A stretch of DNA of 7,848 bases from Candidatus Omnitrophota bacterium (GTDB lineage: Bacteria > Hinthialibacterota > Hinthialibacteria > Hinthialibacterales > JAKPRU01), in contig JAKPRU010000188.1 of the NCBI GenBank assembly GCA_029557025.1, positions 1 through 7,848 of the forward strand. The letters run 5' to 3'. A program made the translations under genes and the position numbers. Below the pieces are notes generated by a model, which had not been told where the DNA came from, did no database searches, and saw only the letters and a list, made by a program, of their open reading frames with translations. Below are positions 7,217 through 7,848 of the stretch, piece after piece; the stretch's first letter is position 1, and each line of letters opens with the position of its first letter.

Positions 7217-7848
7217 TTATGCGCAGACAGCCTTGCGTTCTTCCGCTGTCATTTCATGGATTTTGCGCAACAGTGCCTCTTCTTCAGGCCCCATTTCCAT
7301 ATCCCGTCTGGACACAACTCGCCGGGCCACCTCGATGAACTTGTCCACGCGATACTCCATCACACGCTTGGCCACCTGGATGAACTTGTCTGCCCGATAC
7401 TCAACAAATCCATCCGGACCGCCCCAGCAGAAAGACGGCACATACGTGGGCGGCAAACCGGAGCCATAGATGTTGCATCCGATCCCGATGACGGTTCCAG
7501 TGTTCAACATGGTGTTGATTCCGGTTTTGGAATGGTCACCGATAGTGCATCCGACAAAAAGGCTGCCGGTGTCGACCCGTTCGCCGTTGATTGTGACTTT
7601 CACAGTTCCATATTCATTCTTCAGGTCGCTGTTATTTGTGTTTGCGCCGAGGTTGACCCACAAGCCCAGGTAAGCATGTCCGAGAAAGCCGTCATGCTGC
7701 TTGTTTGAATAGCTGTGAATAATGGATTCCTCGACCTCGCCGCCGACTTTGCAGACCGGGCCGACGCTGGTCCCCTCGTAAATCTTCGCGCCGATTTTGA
7801 TGGCGCTTTTTTTGCCGACATAAGTCGGCCCTTCAATTACAGCGTTCG
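7217..7848 (-). CDS. GlmU-like bifunctional sugar nucleotidyltransferase/acetyltransferase, C-terminal part (cut by window edge)
   Basis: The frame is open from the right edge to the TAA at 7217, giving 209 residues; start and N-terminal nucleotidyltransferase domain lie outside. The visible part is a left-handed beta-helix built of hexapeptide turns (IEGPTYVG, IKIGAKIYEGTSVGPVCKVG). Next comes the conserved block of the alternative bacterial GlmU family (TIGR03991 type): EESIIHSYSNKQHDGFLGHAYLG, VNLGANTNNSDLKNEYG, VDTGSLFVGCTIGDHSKTGIN, MLNTGTVIG and PPTYVPSFCWGG. By family, this half acetylates glucosamine-1-phosphate from acetyl-CoA and the missing half forms UDP-GlcNAc, the precursor of peptidoglycan and lipopolysaccharide. 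A related sugar cannot be excluded. The C-terminal helix carries a 15-residue tandem duplication, EYRADKFIQVAKRVM then EYRVDKFIEVARRVV, followed by SRRDMEMGPEEEALLRKIHEM. Confidence 0.88.
   Translation of the reverse strand, partial: NAVIEGPTYVGKKSAIKIGAKIYEGTSVGPVCKVGGEVEESIIHSYSNKQHDGFLGHAYLGLWVNLGANTNNSDLKNEYGTVKVTINGERVDTGSLFVGCTIGDHSKTGINTMLNTGTVIGIGCNIYGSGLPPTYVPSFCWGGPDGFVEYRADKFIQVAKRVMEYRVDKFIEVARRVVSRRDMEMGPEEEALLRKIHEMTAEERKAVCA
7313..7402 (-). repeat. 45-bp in-frame tandem duplication in the GlmU-like gene
   Basis: Two adjacent 45-bp units, 7358-7402 and 7313-7357 in gene order, agree at 36 of 45 positions and encode 15 residues each, 11 of them identical. The best-conserved part (33 bp, 7325-7357 versus 7370-7402) agrees at 29 positions. 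Several differences are at third codon positions, which suggests an old duplication maintained in frame. Confidence 0.85.

Noticed and set aside
7313..7402. Possible CRISPR or other direct-repeat array
   Set aside because: There are only two directly adjacent in-frame units inside a coding region and no spacers.
7094..7708. Plus-strand open frame of 204 codons
   Set aside because: It is antisense to the clearly recognisable GlmU-like domain.

Overview
The window carries six protein-coding genes, two of them cut by the window edges, in ordinary bacterial layout. Gene content suggests a Gram-negative bacterium with moderately high G+C: a sigma-54 activator, a GlmU-like left-handed beta-helix acetyltransferase of the alternative bacterial type, a secreted propeller-like protein, and REP-like intergenic palindromes. 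The alternative GlmU is known from Bacteroidota-like and several uncultured phyla, so a deep-branching or uncultured lineage is plausible. There is no rRNA or other decisive marker, and the phylum cannot be fixed from this sequence.

Layout. 1-720 (-): N-terminal 240 residues of a GT-C membrane glycosyltransferase, whose frame stays open to the window edge. 893-1492 (+): a 199-residue DUF445 membrane protein, overlapping tail to tail by 32 bp with 1461-2210 (-), a complete RNase PH (rph). A 171-bp divergent spacer separates rph from 2382-4979 (+), an 865-residue sigma-54 activator with a degenerate receiver, three PAS domains, AAA+ and a Fis-type HTH. 4980-5321 is non-coding and holds REP-like palindromes and a strong terminator. 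5322-6770 (-): a secreted, cysteine-rich, propeller-like protein of unknown function with a long, unusual leader. 6771-7216 is non-coding. 7217-7848 (-): the C-terminal acetyltransferase domain of a GlmU-like enzyme, entering from the right edge and carrying a 45-bp in-frame tandem duplication.

How the genes relate. Most are single transcription units (divergent or convergent neighbours), so there is little operon evidence. The GT-C enzyme and the GlmU-like enzyme both point to cell-envelope sugar metabolism. The sigma-54 activator has no kinase partner in view. Its PAS domains and altered receiver suggest that small-molecule or redox sensing, rather than phosphorylation, controls it. Its targets are unknown; one tentative -24/-12 motif lies upstream of the secreted protein.

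I see no CRISPR array, phage, transposase or defence system. The points worth a second look are the acidic Glu at the receiver phospho-site, the tandem duplication in the GlmU-like protein, the three Shine-Dalgarno sequences ahead of the secreted protein, and the secreted protein itself. None of these amounts to a demonstrated new system.
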